IMG/VR virus record: IMGVR_UViG_3300035659_000053
Coordinates: 1 to 38,390 of that record
DNA: 38,390 bases
Source of the DNA: a virus
Reading direction: 5' to 3' (one strand)
Under the pieces are notes generated by a model. That model saw only the letters and a list, made by a program, of their open reading frames with translations, made no database searches and had not been told where the DNA came from. Below, piece by piece: positions 27,675-37,187 of this stretch (position 1 is its first letter; every line of letters begins with the position of its first letter). Made by a program: the position numbers and the translations under genes.

Positions 27675-29071
27675 CAGATTGCAACTCCCAATTTACGCAA
27701 CTCGACTACGATGTCATCGCTCATGTCGAAGCGTTTTTGGAACATCTCGATCTCTTTCTTCTGCTGGTCAGGTGCCTTTGCATCGCGCATCCGCTGCAGG
27801 AATCTTTCAAGAGATGCCGTGGAAGGCTTACGATTCACTTCAGCAGGTGTATCTCCCTGCTTCTTCCGGTACGCATCAATCTGGCCGCGTATATACTCAC
27901 GGTAACCTTTGTTCTTGATCTGCCCTGCTGCGGTATAGCCACGATCGATCGTATCGTCATAGGTCTGCAGCATGTCGTCGAGGACCCTCATGTTCGTATC
28001 GACGTTCTGCGTCAGACGAGCGTGTTGCTGTTCGATCTTCCGGTATTCGAAATCAGTTTTGCTACCCGTGAGTTGCAACAGCTGGTCCATCAATGCGCCT
28101 CCCACCTTGCTTTGTAGAGCCAGCAGTTGAGTTCCTTCCGGGATCGCTTCCGTGATACCGAGGTACTCCGTCAGCCTGAGCATATCGGCCTTCAAGCCAC
28201 TCGTTGTACCGCCACCTGCTTTGACCTTCGCGAGGATGCGATACGCCTCTTTGATTTTCGGCTGTACCACCATCGCACCCGTCGCTGCATTGATGTGCTT
28301 CGTGTAATCAGTGGAAGCTCCTTCAGCTTCCTCTCGTGCCGTTGTTGTCGAAGTAACAGTCAGCGGGTTCACTGTTGCAGCAACCTCAATCGGTTTACCG
28401 TCAGCCTCGCTGAGGTGCCGAACGGTTTCACCACCCGGCATCAATACTTCACTGTATCGCACAACATGATCCGTACTGGGATCCAACCCCAGATTCGCTG
28501 CTTCTATGCCCGCCTTAACGATCGCGTTATACGAGCCAAGGACACGTGCGCGGGCCTGCCCAACTTGGTACCCCGCTTCTTTTCCGAGAATGTCGATCTC
28601 GTTCTTCGCGTACTCGTTCTCAGCACCAGCCTCTTGTTCGTTAATTCTCTGCAGCGCAAGCTGACGCTCTAACGCTTCTTTGTTAGTCAGCTCTTGTTGC
28701 TGACGGACCAACCCCGCCGAGTTACTTACGGATTCACCGAAGCCACCAGTCTTCGTCGGTGCCAACATGCCCTGGGCCAGGGCTAGCCATCGCGTGGACT
28801 TGTCTTCAGGCTTCATTGCCAGCAACGCTTCCTGTCCGGATCTCAATCGTGCGATGGCTCTCTCGTACGCTGACTGGTTGACCTTGCGTGCTGCCTGGAC
28901 GGAAGCTTGCAACGAGTCAGGCAGTGCATCGCCAACGGTCCTCTGTGATGCAGCAGCATCTAGCGCGCCTGACCCCCCCACAGTGCCGTCAGAGTTTGCA
29001 TCTCCATAGGAATCTTCGTCGTCAACACCAACTGCTTCGGCAAGGCCACCACTTTGGTAACGCTTTTTCAT
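27674..29071 (-). CDS. Putative ejection/internal virion protein, helical
   Basis: This 465-residue protein is mostly helical, with Glu/Gln/Ala/Lys-rich coiled stretches at about 65-165 and 275-420. It opens with the Gly-Gly motif YQSGGLAEA, shared in type with neighbouring virion proteins. ATG with GAGGA nine nt upstream; the start overlaps the stop of the short frame that fills the preceding gap. The role is inferred from position and composition. Confidence 0.65.
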   Translation of the reverse strand: MKKRYQSGGLAEAVGVDDEDSYGDANSDGTVGGSGALDAAASQRTVGDALPDSLQASVQAARKVNQSAYERAIARLRSGQEALLAMKPEDKSTRWLALAQGMLAPTKTGGFGESVSNSAGLVRQQQELTNKEALERQLALQRINEQEAGAENEYAKNEIDILGKEAGYQVGQARARVLGSYNAIVKAGIEAANLGLDPSTDHVVRYSEVLMPGGETVRHLSEADGKPIEVAATVNPLTVTSTTTAREEAEGASTDYTKHINAATGAMVVQPKIKEAYRILAKVKAGGGTTSGLKADMLRLTEYLGITEAIPEGTQLLALQSKVGGALMDQLLQLTGSKTDFEYRKIEQQHARLTQNVDTNMRVLDDMLQTYDDTIDRGYTAAGQIKNKGYREYIRGQIDAYRKKQGDTPAEVNRKPSTASLERFLQRMRDAKAPDQQKKEIEMFQKRFDMSDDIVVELRKLGVAI

Positions 29072-29196
29072 CAGTCTTGATCCTCTATTTTCACCGCACC
29101 TTGCGAACGTGTCGTCAAGTCACAGTGGGGGTAAATCTTACCTGCCACCGCTTGCAGTTCTGGCTGCTGTCGTGAACGACCAGTCAAAGACCGCAC
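29071..29196 (-). CDS. Short frame in virion gap; C-terminal extension or micro-gene
   Basis: The 175-nt gap between two virion genes is fully open in one frame, from 29253 to a TGA that overlaps the next ATG (TGATG). As an independent gene it could start at GTG 29196, ten nt after GAGG, giving 41 residues (VRSLTGRSRQQPELQ and on). The frame is equally open upstream (GLGGLAQAVRGFFSRGANW), which suggests a 60-residue extension of the preceding protein by a -1 shift, or through loss of one G at ATGGGCTAG. Confidence 0.45.
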   Translation of the reverse strand: MRSLTGRSRQQPELQAVAGKIYPHCDLTTRSQGAVKIEDQD

Positions 29197-29246
29197 CCAG
29201 TTTGCGCCTCGACTGAAGAAACCACGAACAGCTTGCGCAAGGCCCC

Positions 29247-30494
29247 CTAGCCCATAGCCCTGCGCTTCATACGCACCAACTTTCCCCCGGTGGCATAGTG
29301 CGCCAACCCTCCGTGACGATAGTCATTGGGACCTGCAAAATGCCCGCTATAATCCACACGAGGTGCTGTGTGATCTTCGATGTACTCTCCGGTCAGATTG
29401 TCGATGTATCCGCCTTCAGCTGCGTGAACTGGGCCACCACGTGCAGAGGTCAATCCCTTGTACGTGCCGTACGCACCTGCAATCTGTGCAAGACCGGACG
29501 GTTGGTAAATATCTGCGGGGCCAGTCTCTTGCCTGTTGACGGTGCGACCGACAGCTGATGCGGGAATCCCTCGAATGATGTCCGACATATACGCTGCACG
29601 CTGCATCGGCAGATCGCGTTGTTCCAGGAAATCTTTGTACGCAAGATCCAACCCCGCCTGCGTTTGCCCTTGCCGAGTCTTGCCAATATTTTCAAGTGCT
29701 GCCGAATCCAACGAACCCAGCTTGGAAGATGCCTCGCCCATCTGTCCCAGCTGATTTGCGCCCTGGAACTGAGCCAATGCACCCTGCACCCCAAGTCGTC
29801 CCGTGGCTTCTTCGAGACCACCTGCGGTCTTAGCAAGCTCACCCGCACGACTTCGATCAGATCCATAGATATCAGCCGCCTGTCCGTACGCAGTACCCAA
29901 CGTACTCAGACGTTGCTGCTCCAGGTTCTCTTGGATGTCCCGAACCCCTTTGACACCGATATCTTCCATGGAGCCGAAGCCACCACGTGATCCGTACTGA
30001 CCCGCCCCTGCGAAAGTCCGTTGGAGCTTCGGCAAGAAGTTCTCCTCCAGCGTGCGCGTGGCAAGGCCTTCCTGTCGATTTAGCACATTCTGTACATAGG
30101 GGTTCATGTACGCTTCAACATTGCCCGGATCGTTGAAGTTACCCCCAGCCTGATCTATGTAAGGTTGTGCCGCTCCGCGCACATCAGTGTTCCCTGCGCG
30201 TGAAGCTTGCTGAAGCCCCCCCTGCGTTGCCTCTGCACCTGATTCGAGGTACGGCTGATACGCGCCGATGTTCTCTTGCGCAAGCCCAAAAGCCCCCTCC
30301 TGCTCAGGGGTAAAGCCTGCGATGCGGGGACCTTCGTACGGAATGTACGGTTCAGCTGCGGCAGCGTTCGCACGAGCGATCAAGCCCTGCGTGTAGTCCG
30401 ACATCCACTTCGGGACATTCTCAACAGTCTGTCCGTAAGTAGTGACTGACTTCGGAGGTTTCCCCTCGAATAAAAAGTCAGTAATGCTTGACAT
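29247..30494 (-). CDS. Putative ejection/internal virion protein
   Basis: This 415-residue protein has the pattern EGPRIAGFTPEQEGAF near residue 55 and EAYMNPYVQNVLNRQE near 125, followed by a long Gln/Gly/Ala-rich helical region and a Gly-Gly repeat end (RHGGLAHYATGGK). I recall this architecture from podovirus virion proteins of unknown fine role. It ends at a TAG that interrupts a longer open frame. ATG with GGAGG six nt upstream. Confidence 0.7.
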   Translation of the reverse strand: MSSITDFLFEGKPPKSVTTYGQTVENVPKWMSDYTQGLIARANAAAAEPYIPYEGPRIAGFTPEQEGAFGLAQENIGAYQPYLESGAEATQGGLQQASRAGNTDVRGAAQPYIDQAGGNFNDPGNVEAYMNPYVQNVLNRQEGLATRTLEENFLPKLQRTFAGAGQYGSRGGFGSMEDIGVKGVRDIQENLEQQRLSTLGTAYGQAADIYGSDRSRAGELAKTAGGLEEATGRLGVQGALAQFQGANQLGQMGEASSKLGSLDSAALENIGKTRQGQTQAGLDLAYKDFLEQRDLPMQRAAYMSDIIRGIPASAVGRTVNRQETGPADIYQPSGLAQIAGAYGTYKGLTSARGGPVHAAEGGYIDNLTGEYIEDHTAPRVDYSGHFAGPNDYRHGGLAHYATGGKLVRMKRRAMG

Positions 30495-32273
30495 CTAATT
30501 CCTCCCCGCAGCGATTTGTGCCCGTCGCAGTGCCTTCATTCCGCCACCCATCGACATGTATTTTGCAGGGGGCTTCGCCTTGTGCGTGAACTCCCCCTTC
30601 TTCAGATTCGTCGCCTTGTGCTGGCGTAAATTACGTCGCATTTCATCAAGACGCCGCGCACCAGCATCACCCGAACCATCCCCCAGCAATGACACGGTCT
30701 CAGCATCGACGACGTATTCACCGTCACTGAGCCTCGCCTCAATGTCATCGGAGCGTCCGGTACCGGGTCCCCGCACGTAACGACCCTGCGCCGCTGTCTG
30801 AGGCTGTGCTTGCGGGGGAATCATCTCATTCGTGGTCCCGTTGAAGGTCCAGCCCTGCTGCTCCAGAGCCTGCCGTTGCGACGCACCGACATTACCTGGG
30901 GGCAGTATGATCGAACCCTGACCTGGAGGGGTCGCCAACGATGGGGCTGACGCAGCAGCAAGCCCCCCCTGCTTCTCGTATGACTCAGGCCCCAGGAACA
31001 GGTGTTGCCCCGACATAGGAGCGCCGGGGCGTCCGTACGTGTAATACGAGTTGGGGTCCATCGGCCGAATGGAGCGCTTCAGTGAGTACTGCGGTAACGG
31101 TTCATTGAAGTCTTCCGGATACAGTGGCGGTTTGGGGTTGCCATAGCCCCCTTGCGACGAACCTCCCAAGGCACCGAGCCCAAGAATCGCAGGCAGGGCG
31201 TAGTCTTCTATACTGGTTCCTTTGCCCATTTGGGCTGCGCCTGCGGCTTGCGCAGCGCCCCCAGGGGTACCAGCAGAGGCTACCGCAGAACCCGGCGCTG
31301 TAGCGTCACCGTAGATGCCTCCAGAGATGGCCCCATCCTTCACTACCGGTGAGTCATTCATGGGATCTGCAGAACCGGGATCCATGTTGATCTCCGGAGT
31401 CGTCGGCGTGGTGCCGAAGTAATCCTGAGCACCCGCGACAAACTTGTTCACCATGGGGCGTGTTACTGCCGCATTCAGCCCCCCCTGCACTGCGCCCTCC
31501 CCAAAATCTCCTCCGCTCGCTTTTGACCCAAGGCCTTGAAGCGTCGCGCTACCTGCGATGTCAGCAGTCTTTCCCGACAGCCCTACCGCTTTACCTGCAG
31601 CTTCACCCAAGCCCCCAGAAATGGCACCGCTGACTGCCCCCCGTATGGCCCCTTCTTTGCCACCGGCAACAGCACCGAGGCCTCCCTGAATGACTGCATT
31701 GCCAGCGATCGTAGCTGCAGTGCCCGATGCACCCATGAACGCCCCAATGGCAGGTGCTGCCCAAGGAGCAAAAACAGCCAGCGCGATCGGTGCCACGGTC
31801 TGAAAGATAGGAGAACCCACCACCTTTTTCACGGCGTGTTTGATCTTCTTCCACGCACTGCTCAAGAAGCCGTACTCACCAATGCCGGTCTTGGGGTTGA
31901 TCGTCGGCTTGCCCCACATGGCAGTGATCGCGTCGTACTCATCGGGTGCGAGATGCAACATCATCGAATCGTCACCACGACCCGCGCGTCGAGCCGTCTC
32001 AGCTGCGCGTCGAGTTGACCCCCCATGAGCCATTGCAGGGGTGATTCCCGTATCAGGAGCCGAGTACAAACGCAGCTGTTTAGCTTTAGCCTTTGGCACG
32101 CCCTGTCGGGTCAGCATTTTTTGTGCTGCTTGGGTGTAGAGCAGTTGAGGACCGCCAGGCATCGACTCGATCTGCTTCGCAGCGTCGATAACTTCTTGGT
32201 TGCCCCCTTGCTGGCTCAACAGCTGTGCGAGGCCCCCTTGCGTTTCACTCTGCATGTTTCGTAGCTTTGGCAC
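30495..32273 (-). CDS. Putative virion protein with hydrophobic glycine-rich core
   Basis: This 592-residue protein has a basic helix (SSAWKKIKHAVKKVV, about 137-151), then a hydrophobic Ala/Gly-rich stretch (about 155-260, FAPWAAPAIGAFMG and many G-x3-G steps) that could insert into membranes. A Pro/Gly-rich middle follows, and then a C-terminal module GPGTGRSDDIEARLSDGEYV-VDAET seen in other phage virion proteins. It is a candidate pore or ejection protein. The GTG start has AAGGAG five nt upstream; an ATG lies six codons on. Confidence 0.68.
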   Translation of the reverse strand: MPKLRNMQSETQGGLAQLLSQQGGNQEVIDAAKQIESMPGGPQLLYTQAAQKMLTRQGVPKAKAKQLRLYSAPDTGITPAMAHGGSTRRAAETARRAGRGDDSMMLHLAPDEYDAITAMWGKPTINPKTGIGEYGFLSSAWKKIKHAVKKVVGSPIFQTVAPIALAVFAPWAAPAIGAFMGASGTAATIAGNAVIQGGLGAVAGGKEGAIRGAVSGAISGGLGEAAGKAVGLSGKTADIAGSATLQGLGSKASGGDFGEGAVQGGLNAAVTRPMVNKFVAGAQDYFGTTPTTPEINMDPGSADPMNDSPVVKDGAISGGIYGDATAPGSAVASAGTPGGAAQAAGAAQMGKGTSIEDYALPAILGLGALGGSSQGGYGNPKPPLYPEDFNEPLPQYSLKRSIRPMDPNSYYTYGRPGAPMSGQHLFLGPESYEKQGGLAAASAPSLATPPGQGSIILPPGNVGASQRQALEQQGWTFNGTTNEMIPPQAQPQTAAQGRYVRGPGTGRSDDIEARLSDGEYVVDAETVSLLGDGSGDAGARRLDEMRRNLRQHKATNLKKGEFTHKAKPPAKYMSMGGGMKALRRAQIAAGRN

Positions 32274-32313
32274 TTGCGCTCCTTCCCGTCTCCGACCTGT
32301 TCACGTTCATGAT

Positions 32314-32559
32314 TTATCCCGAGAAGTCAGCGACTGCAAACAAACGTTCGGCCCACTCTTTCCAATCAGGGTAGGTAAACGGATCGGGTGCATTTTGCCC
32401 CAATGGGTTGTTATCGCAGAAGACACGTTGTGCCCAGCGTTGCCAATCATTTAGGTCATCGAGGCGTGGGTAGTTCTTTGATTTCTCTTCCAGAAGAGAA
32501 CTCATTTGATCCGACCACTCAACCACGCCAGAAAAGCCCCGAGGGTCTAAGAGCGTCAT
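32314..32559 (-). CDS. Hypothetical protein in virion operon
   Basis: This unrecognised 81-residue acidic protein contains two similar W-rich units: LNDWQRWAQRVF and YPDWKEWAERLF, an internal repeat of about 30 residues. Its ATG overlaps the nozzle gene's stop (ATGA). It may be a small structural or assembly factor. Confidence 0.7.
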   Translation of the reverse strand: MTLLDPRGFSGVVEWSDQMSSLLEEKSKNYPRLDDLNDWQRWAQRVFCDNNPLGQNAPDPFTYPDWKEWAERLFAVADFSG

Positions 32560-34100
32560 GATTCAACCCGTCCATCAGCGGGTTCCATATGCGCATACGT
32601 GTCACCGTATTCGTAATTGCCCCCCTGTACGTTGGACTCCCAACGAAAGCTCATCAGTCTACGAATGCCATCTTTCAACTTGAGGGTCTCATCAGTCGAA
32701 GTCGCGGCTGTGTCAGAGAACGTTTTAGTAGCACTCAAGACCAGGGGTGCTCTTGAATTTGCTCGACCGTTCACCTGCATTGTCATGTCCCCCACTTGAA
32801 CAAAGTCGGGCTCAATGCGTGCAACACGCAAAGATTTGGAACTGCTGGACTGCTCCAGCATCGATAACTCGTGCGTTTCGAAGTAAGACTGAATCGCACT
32901 TATGGTGGAAGCGCGGATCTTGTCCAGTGCAGTCTCATGCTGCCACAACGTGCGCCCATTGACCGTGACTTCGTTATCGACCGCAAAGGGACGCTGGTAC
33001 ACATCTGCATAAATCCCTGCAGTGCGCCCCTGATCTACAGTGTTAGAGTCTGGCAAAGCAGTGTCATACCACGTGTTCTCTCGCAAGTTGTAGATCACCG
33101 CATGCGTGCACTCGGTAGCACTGCCTCTTGGGTAACACCACCAGATCTCTCCGTAACGTGGGATCTTGAAGCCAAAGCACTTTTGCCGTTCATTGAAGTT
33201 GATGTTGTCAAAGAACCAGTTCTGGCTCATGTCGTTCGGGATCTCCCGTACAACACCGTTGAACATCAGCCAACGATCAACACCCGGCCAGTAATAAATC
33301 CCGTCGTATTCGACAATGCCTTGCGAACTCAAGACGGAGATATCAGTAGCCAGAATGTCGAATGCAAAATCTGGAGGTCCTCCTGGTTGGAAAGATCCCC
33401 GAATCAAAGCGTTAAGTGCCCACAGCAAAATACCCGGACCAGAACCCGATCCGCGTAACGCCATGCCACGCACGATCTTTTGAGTACCCACATTGAAGTC
33501 GATCGGTAGTGTCGCCAAATTGTTGATGGCGGATTGTCGGATGAGCCCATCACTACCAAAAGCAAATAGATACTGACCTGTCACGCAGATGCCACCACTA
33601 ACAGGCACCGCATTCCACGCTGCATTCAATCCGGCAGTAACGAGAACACCTGCAGCTGTGACCACACCAATATAAATATTTCGCCCTACAGAGTTATCAA
33701 TATCCGCAAGGTTCGGAGCAGCGTGAGCCACCAACAATGTCTGCGCTGCACCTGAAGTATCCGCGAAGATCGCAAACTGCCACAGATTATTTACGCTTGT
33801 TACAAATCCTGCAGGCGTGCGACTGTTGAAAGCTGTTAGCGTGCCATTTGAAACAAGATACTGCCCAAGAGTGTTGGGGTGTCCCAAGTGCAAATACTGG
33901 GTGTCGTCTCGCGAGAAGCTCGTCATCCCCCGCGTAATCTCAGGCACCGTATCCGTGACCTGTTGGTATCCCCCAATCTTCTTGGGACGACCCCGCTGAA
34001 ATCTGCACCACTGCACATCGAGATAATAGCCGCCCTCGAACCGGCTACCATCTCGCTTGACGCCTGACTTCGAGACAATGAGTACCGGTTGCTCAGGCAT
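32556..34100 (-). CDS. Tail nozzle/hub-like protein
   Basis: This 514-residue protein is mainly beta strand with propeller-like repeats. It has an N-terminal CRFQRGRPKKIGGY, and later YDGIYYWPGVDRWLMFNGVV, GEIWWCYPRGSAT and NLRENTWYDTALP. This pattern is typical of the podovirus nozzle/stabilisation proteins (P22 gp10, SU10 nozzle type) that close the tail tube below the adaptor. The adaptor gene lies two genes upstream, which supports the call. The start overlaps the preceding stop (TAATG). Confidence 0.78.
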   Translation of the reverse strand: MPEQPVLIVSKSGVKRDGSRFEGGYYLDVQWCRFQRGRPKKIGGYQQVTDTVPEITRGMTSFSRDDTQYLHLGHPNTLGQYLVSNGTLTAFNSRTPAGFVTSVNNLWQFAIFADTSGAAQTLLVAHAAPNLADIDNSVGRNIYIGVVTAAGVLVTAGLNAAWNAVPVSGGICVTGQYLFAFGSDGLIRQSAINNLATLPIDFNVGTQKIVRGMALRGSGSGPGILLWALNALIRGSFQPGGPPDFAFDILATDISVLSSQGIVEYDGIYYWPGVDRWLMFNGVVREIPNDMSQNWFFDNINFNERQKCFGFKIPRYGEIWWCYPRGSATECTHAVIYNLRENTWYDTALPDSNTVDQGRTAGIYADVYQRPFAVDNEVTVNGRTLWQHETALDKIRASTISAIQSYFETHELSMLEQSSSSKSLRVARIEPDFVQVGDMTMQVNGRANSRAPLVLSATKTFSDTAATSTDETLKLKDGIRRLMSFRWESNVQGGNYEYGDTYAHMEPADGRVES

Positions 34101-35920
34101 TATGCGACCTTCTGAACACGCATGAAGGAACCTGCCTGGAGAGATGTATTCGTGCCGTTACTCGTTCCCTGTGCCCATTGCAGATCAATCGCTGTCCCAG
34201 CGGTGTAAGCCGCACCAGTCACAACACCAAACCGACAGGTCACCCATTCATCGACACCCGCATTGTCGAATGTTGCCTTGGTTTGTAGGACCCCCGCTGA
34301 ACCGTTCGTCACTAAGCTCTCGACGGTGCCCCCCTGTTGAACCGACCAACCTATGCCGTTTTGAACAGAGACATTGCCTGCCTGCCCATTGAAATCAAAT
34401 TGCCACCGAAAGCCATTAGCAGTAGCACCGTTGCCCGCAAAGACGAGGGCCACCTCAATGATGTAACGCGAACTCGGCTGAAGCGCGAACCCTGCCAAAT
34501 CAGGATCATCAGTGGGGGTGATTGTTGTGTTTCTCGATGTCGTACCCGATTTGACGTTCCCCGTCACCATCGCTGCAAAAATGTTCGCAATCGTTGCCTT
34601 TCTTTTTGCTGGGACACTGACATCCTGCAGGGGCATCTCATCATCAAACTTGAGTGCTGTTTCAGCTGTCATCCCGGCAATGTCCATCGCCAGGTCGTTG
34701 GCGTTGACGATAATGCCGCCGTTCGCCACGGCAACAACATCGAAAGTACGATCAGCGGAGAGATCGCCCCCACCAGTCATGCCTGCACCAGCAGTCACAA
34801 GTCGAGAGGTTGGGGGTACCTGCAGTGCAGCTTGAGCAGCGGCAATCGTAGTAGCTCCGGTGCCCCCCTGTCCGATCGTTATCGGGAACACAACAGCTGA
34901 TGCGCTCGTTGCGTTAATTACGTTCGTAGAATCGCAGTACAGGATTACCGTCTGACCTTGAACAACTGTCGGAGGGCCTACTTGAGCAGCTGTAGAGACC
35001 GATAAGGTGAAGGCACCTGTCGTCTCATTATCCACCCAGTACTGCTGAATCGTATTTGGAACAACGATGCGACGATTACCTACAAGCGCACCGGTAAAGC
35101 GATACGCGATGCGATTCAAATTCGCACCGGCTAACACGAAGTCACCCGAACCAGGAACAGGGATCGACACGTAATCAAATGCGATCGATGAGCCCGAACT
35201 TAAGCCGACAGTGAAGAAGTTTGCGCCGTCCGTGAAGATGAAACACGAGTCAAGCGGATCCATATTGATGCTAGCCGAGCCATCGATGGAGCCCGCAGCA
35301 GGCAAAACATTCAATGTGCCCGAACCGGAATTGCGTAACATGAAAAACCAATCGCTACCCACAACACCGGCAGTGGGCAGGTTGCAGATACCTGCACCTG
35401 AGGTGTAGATCAGACACTTCGCTCGATCAGCACTAACTACCGTGATCGGTGTTGATGCTTTGACAGAAGAATCAATCTTCTGATTCAGCGTAGTCGCAAC
35501 TGCTTTAATCCCAGCACCCGCAAGTGCCGATGCCGAAGCAACTGAGACTGAGGCCCCCATCTGAAAAGTTGACCAAGTCCCTGCCGCTGTCGTATTGCTG
35601 GTGAGAACAAGTACCCACTGTTCTCCTGGTTGCACAGTTTGAAGCGTGCCCCCGGCCGAGTTCAAAACAGTGAATGCATTCGCACCCACGTTGTTGAACG
35701 TCGTCTTATTGCCCGTCGCTGCGATGAGTGCCGAAGGCATCGTGATGCTGAGACTGACTGCGGTGGCGTTGACGTTGATGAAATCAGCAACAACTAAACT
35801 GCCAGTGATCTGCTGTTCAGTGGGCCACTGAAGCGTAGCGTTGATAGCCGTCGTGATCAGGACGAAACTTAGCTGTGACGGGAAGATCAGATTCCCACCA
35901 AACACATTGGTGTAAGGCAT
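34100..35920 (-). CDS. Tail fibre/spike-like protein
   Basis: This 606-residue protein is rich in Ser, Thr, Ala, Gly and short beta strands. Repeated units of the type 'LPTAGVVGSDWFFMLRNSGSGTLNV-LPAAG' and 'VVVADRAKCLIYTSGAG' are typical of trimeric phage fibre domains. It ends with a beta-sandwich-like domain closing in SFMRVQKVA, comparable to the end of the fibre at the window edge. It probably contributes to host recognition. The start overlaps the adaptor gene stop (TGATG). Confidence 0.75.
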   Translation of the reverse strand: MPYTNVFGGNLIFPSQLSFVLITTAINATLQWPTEQQITGSLVVADFINVNATAVSLSITMPSALIAATGNKTTFNNVGANAFTVLNSAGGTLQTVQPGEQWVLVLTSNTTAAGTWSTFQMGASVSVASASALAGAGIKAVATTLNQKIDSSVKASTPITVVSADRAKCLIYTSGAGICNLPTAGVVGSDWFFMLRNSGSGTLNVLPAAGSIDGSASINMDPLDSCFIFTDGANFFTVGLSSGSSIAFDYVSIPVPGSGDFVLAGANLNRIAYRFTGALVGNRRIVVPNTIQQYWVDNETTGAFTLSVSTAAQVGPPTVVQGQTVILYCDSTNVINATSASAVVFPITIGQGGTGATTIAAAQAALQVPPTSRLVTAGAGMTGGGDLSADRTFDVVAVANGGIIVNANDLAMDIAGMTAETALKFDDEMPLQDVSVPAKRKATIANIFAAMVTGNVKSGTTSRNTTITPTDDPDLAGFALQPSSRYIIEVALVFAGNGATANGFRWQFDFNGQAGNVSVQNGIGWSVQQGGTVESLVTNGSAGVLQTKATFDNAGVDEWVTCRFGVVTGAAYTAGTAIDLQWAQGTSNGTNTSLQAGSFMRVQKVA

Positions 35921-36564
35921 CAGACGTTCTCCCTCGTAACTTGCCTGTCGATAATTCGTTTCACGTCCTGTGCTTCGAGGATTGCAACGTCACGGTCATA
36001 GATACCCTGCCACACAGGAATTCGCTCATCGTTCTTGAGGAACGGTGTCGCTTGTAGAAGCGCACCATGAAGCAACGCATTGGGCGCAAAATCAGTCGTC
36101 CAATTTGTTTGATTGACATCATCAAGCAGCGCAGGCATTTGCCAGAAATTCACCTCGAAGGGATATGCCACATCAGGTGTCGGCGCGATGAGCCAGTTGT
36201 AGTAGTCATAGTCCGCAAAGAATTTGGGTTGCGCTAGCAACGCTTCATCCGGCCAGTACAATCGGCAGTACTCGTATGAACGAGTGAACAGAGGGGTGCG
36301 TACCTGCGAGGCACCTACGCCAAAGTTCATCGAGATTGTCGCACGCCACCGGTTAGGCTTCGCGATCACAGATCCCCCAACCAGCATGGTGTTCGTCACC
36401 ACGGTAACGAAACCGAGCAACTTGAGGGAGTTGGCCAGGTCGCGCTCAGCCAGGTTGATCAGGCTGGGCAGCTGCTCAAACACTGTGGGGTCGACAGCTG
36501 TCCCGCGCTCCAGATAGGCCCGAAGGTCTGTCAAAAGCGAGTTATAGGTCATCGAGACGGCCAT
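35920..36564 (-). CDS. Head-tail adaptor protein, SU10/P22-like
   Basis: This 214-residue protein has the features of podovirus adaptors that dock under the portal. An N-terminal helical pair (YNSLLTDLRAYLERG, LPSLINLAERDLAN) is followed by a beta segment (RWRATISMNF), the signature RSYEYCRLYWPDE, then PPxF-like PKFFADYDYYNWLIAPTPD and a C-terminal helix. ATG with GAGGAG six nt upstream. It sits upstream of fibre and nozzle genes, as expected. Confidence 0.82.
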   Translation of the reverse strand: MAVSMTYNSLLTDLRAYLERGTAVDPTVFEQLPSLINLAERDLANSLKLLGFVTVVTNTMLVGGSVIAKPNRWRATISMNFGVGASQVRTPLFTRSYEYCRLYWPDEALLAQPKFFADYDYYNWLIAPTPDVAYPFEVNFWQMPALLDDVNQTNWTTDFAPNALLHGALLQATPFLKNDERIPVWQGIYDRDVAILEAQDVKRIIDRQVTRENV

Positions 36565-36574
36565 CGATTACTCC

Positions 36575-36916
36575 TCAGACCAGGGGTTCTGGTTCTTCCA
36601 CGTTGTCGTCGTCCAGGGTCTCTTCGGCCAGGGCCACTTGCCACTCACGCACATTCTCCACACGCTTGCGCAAGTCGCCCCATTGTGCAGGTGTTGGGGA
36701 TCGTCCTAGAGAAATGACACTCTCGATGACTTCCCTGAATGCATGAATGTCATCTGACGCAGAATCGTCACCCTCAACTGCTAGTGTAGCGAGGATGGTC
36801 AGTAGCTCAGATGTCTCACCCGCTCTTAAGCCGCTCTCACCGCTCAAAGTGGGGTTGGCAAGAGCTACCGCAAGACGTTCAAGCGTTTGTACTATTCCGA
36901 GATCAGCCAAGCTCAT
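36575..36916 (-). CDS. Hypothetical acidic protein in virion block
   Basis: This unrecognised 113-residue protein is helical and acidic, with an unstructured-looking end (LDDDNVEEPEPLV). ATG with AGGAG seven nt upstream. It lies between the fibre gene and the adaptor gene. A chaperone or assembly role is possible; no motif shows it. Confidence 0.7.
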   Translation of the reverse strand: MSLADLGIVQTLERLAVALANPTLSGESGLRAGETSELLTILATLAVEGDDSASDDIHAFREVIESVISLGRSPTPAQWGDLRKRVENVREWQVALAEETLDDDNVEEPEPLV

Positions 36917-36929
36917 GGACTTGCTCCTG

Positions 36930-37160
36930 TTACGCCGATTTTTCGATTTGCTTCAGTTCAGGCACCGGTTGAGGCCTCGGCGGATTCGCCAAAATAACCG
37001 TACCCGCTGCGATGCCTTGCAGGATCACGCTCAGATAATTCAAGTGCCCAGAAACGGCCAGCGTCACACTGACACGCAATTCAGGGTCCGAGAGCAATCC
37101 AAGACCTGCCTGCGCAGCTGCTTGAACTTGTTGGGGGGAAAGATTTACTTCTTGTTGCAC
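36930..37160 (-). CDS. Hypothetical protein in virion block
   Basis: This unrecognised 76-residue protein has a helical hydrophobic middle (LRVSVTLAVSGHLNYLSVILQG) and a Pro-rich end (PPRPQPVPELKQIEKSA). The GTG start has GGAGG five to six nt upstream. It could be a small membrane-associated or assembly factor. Confidence 0.68.
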   Translation of the reverse strand: MQQEVNLSPQQVQAAAQAGLGLLSDPELRVSVTLAVSGHLNYLSVILQGIAAGTVILANPPRPQPVPELKQIEKSA

Positions 37161-37187
37161 TGTAGCCTCCAGGGCTGGTTGGGGGAT

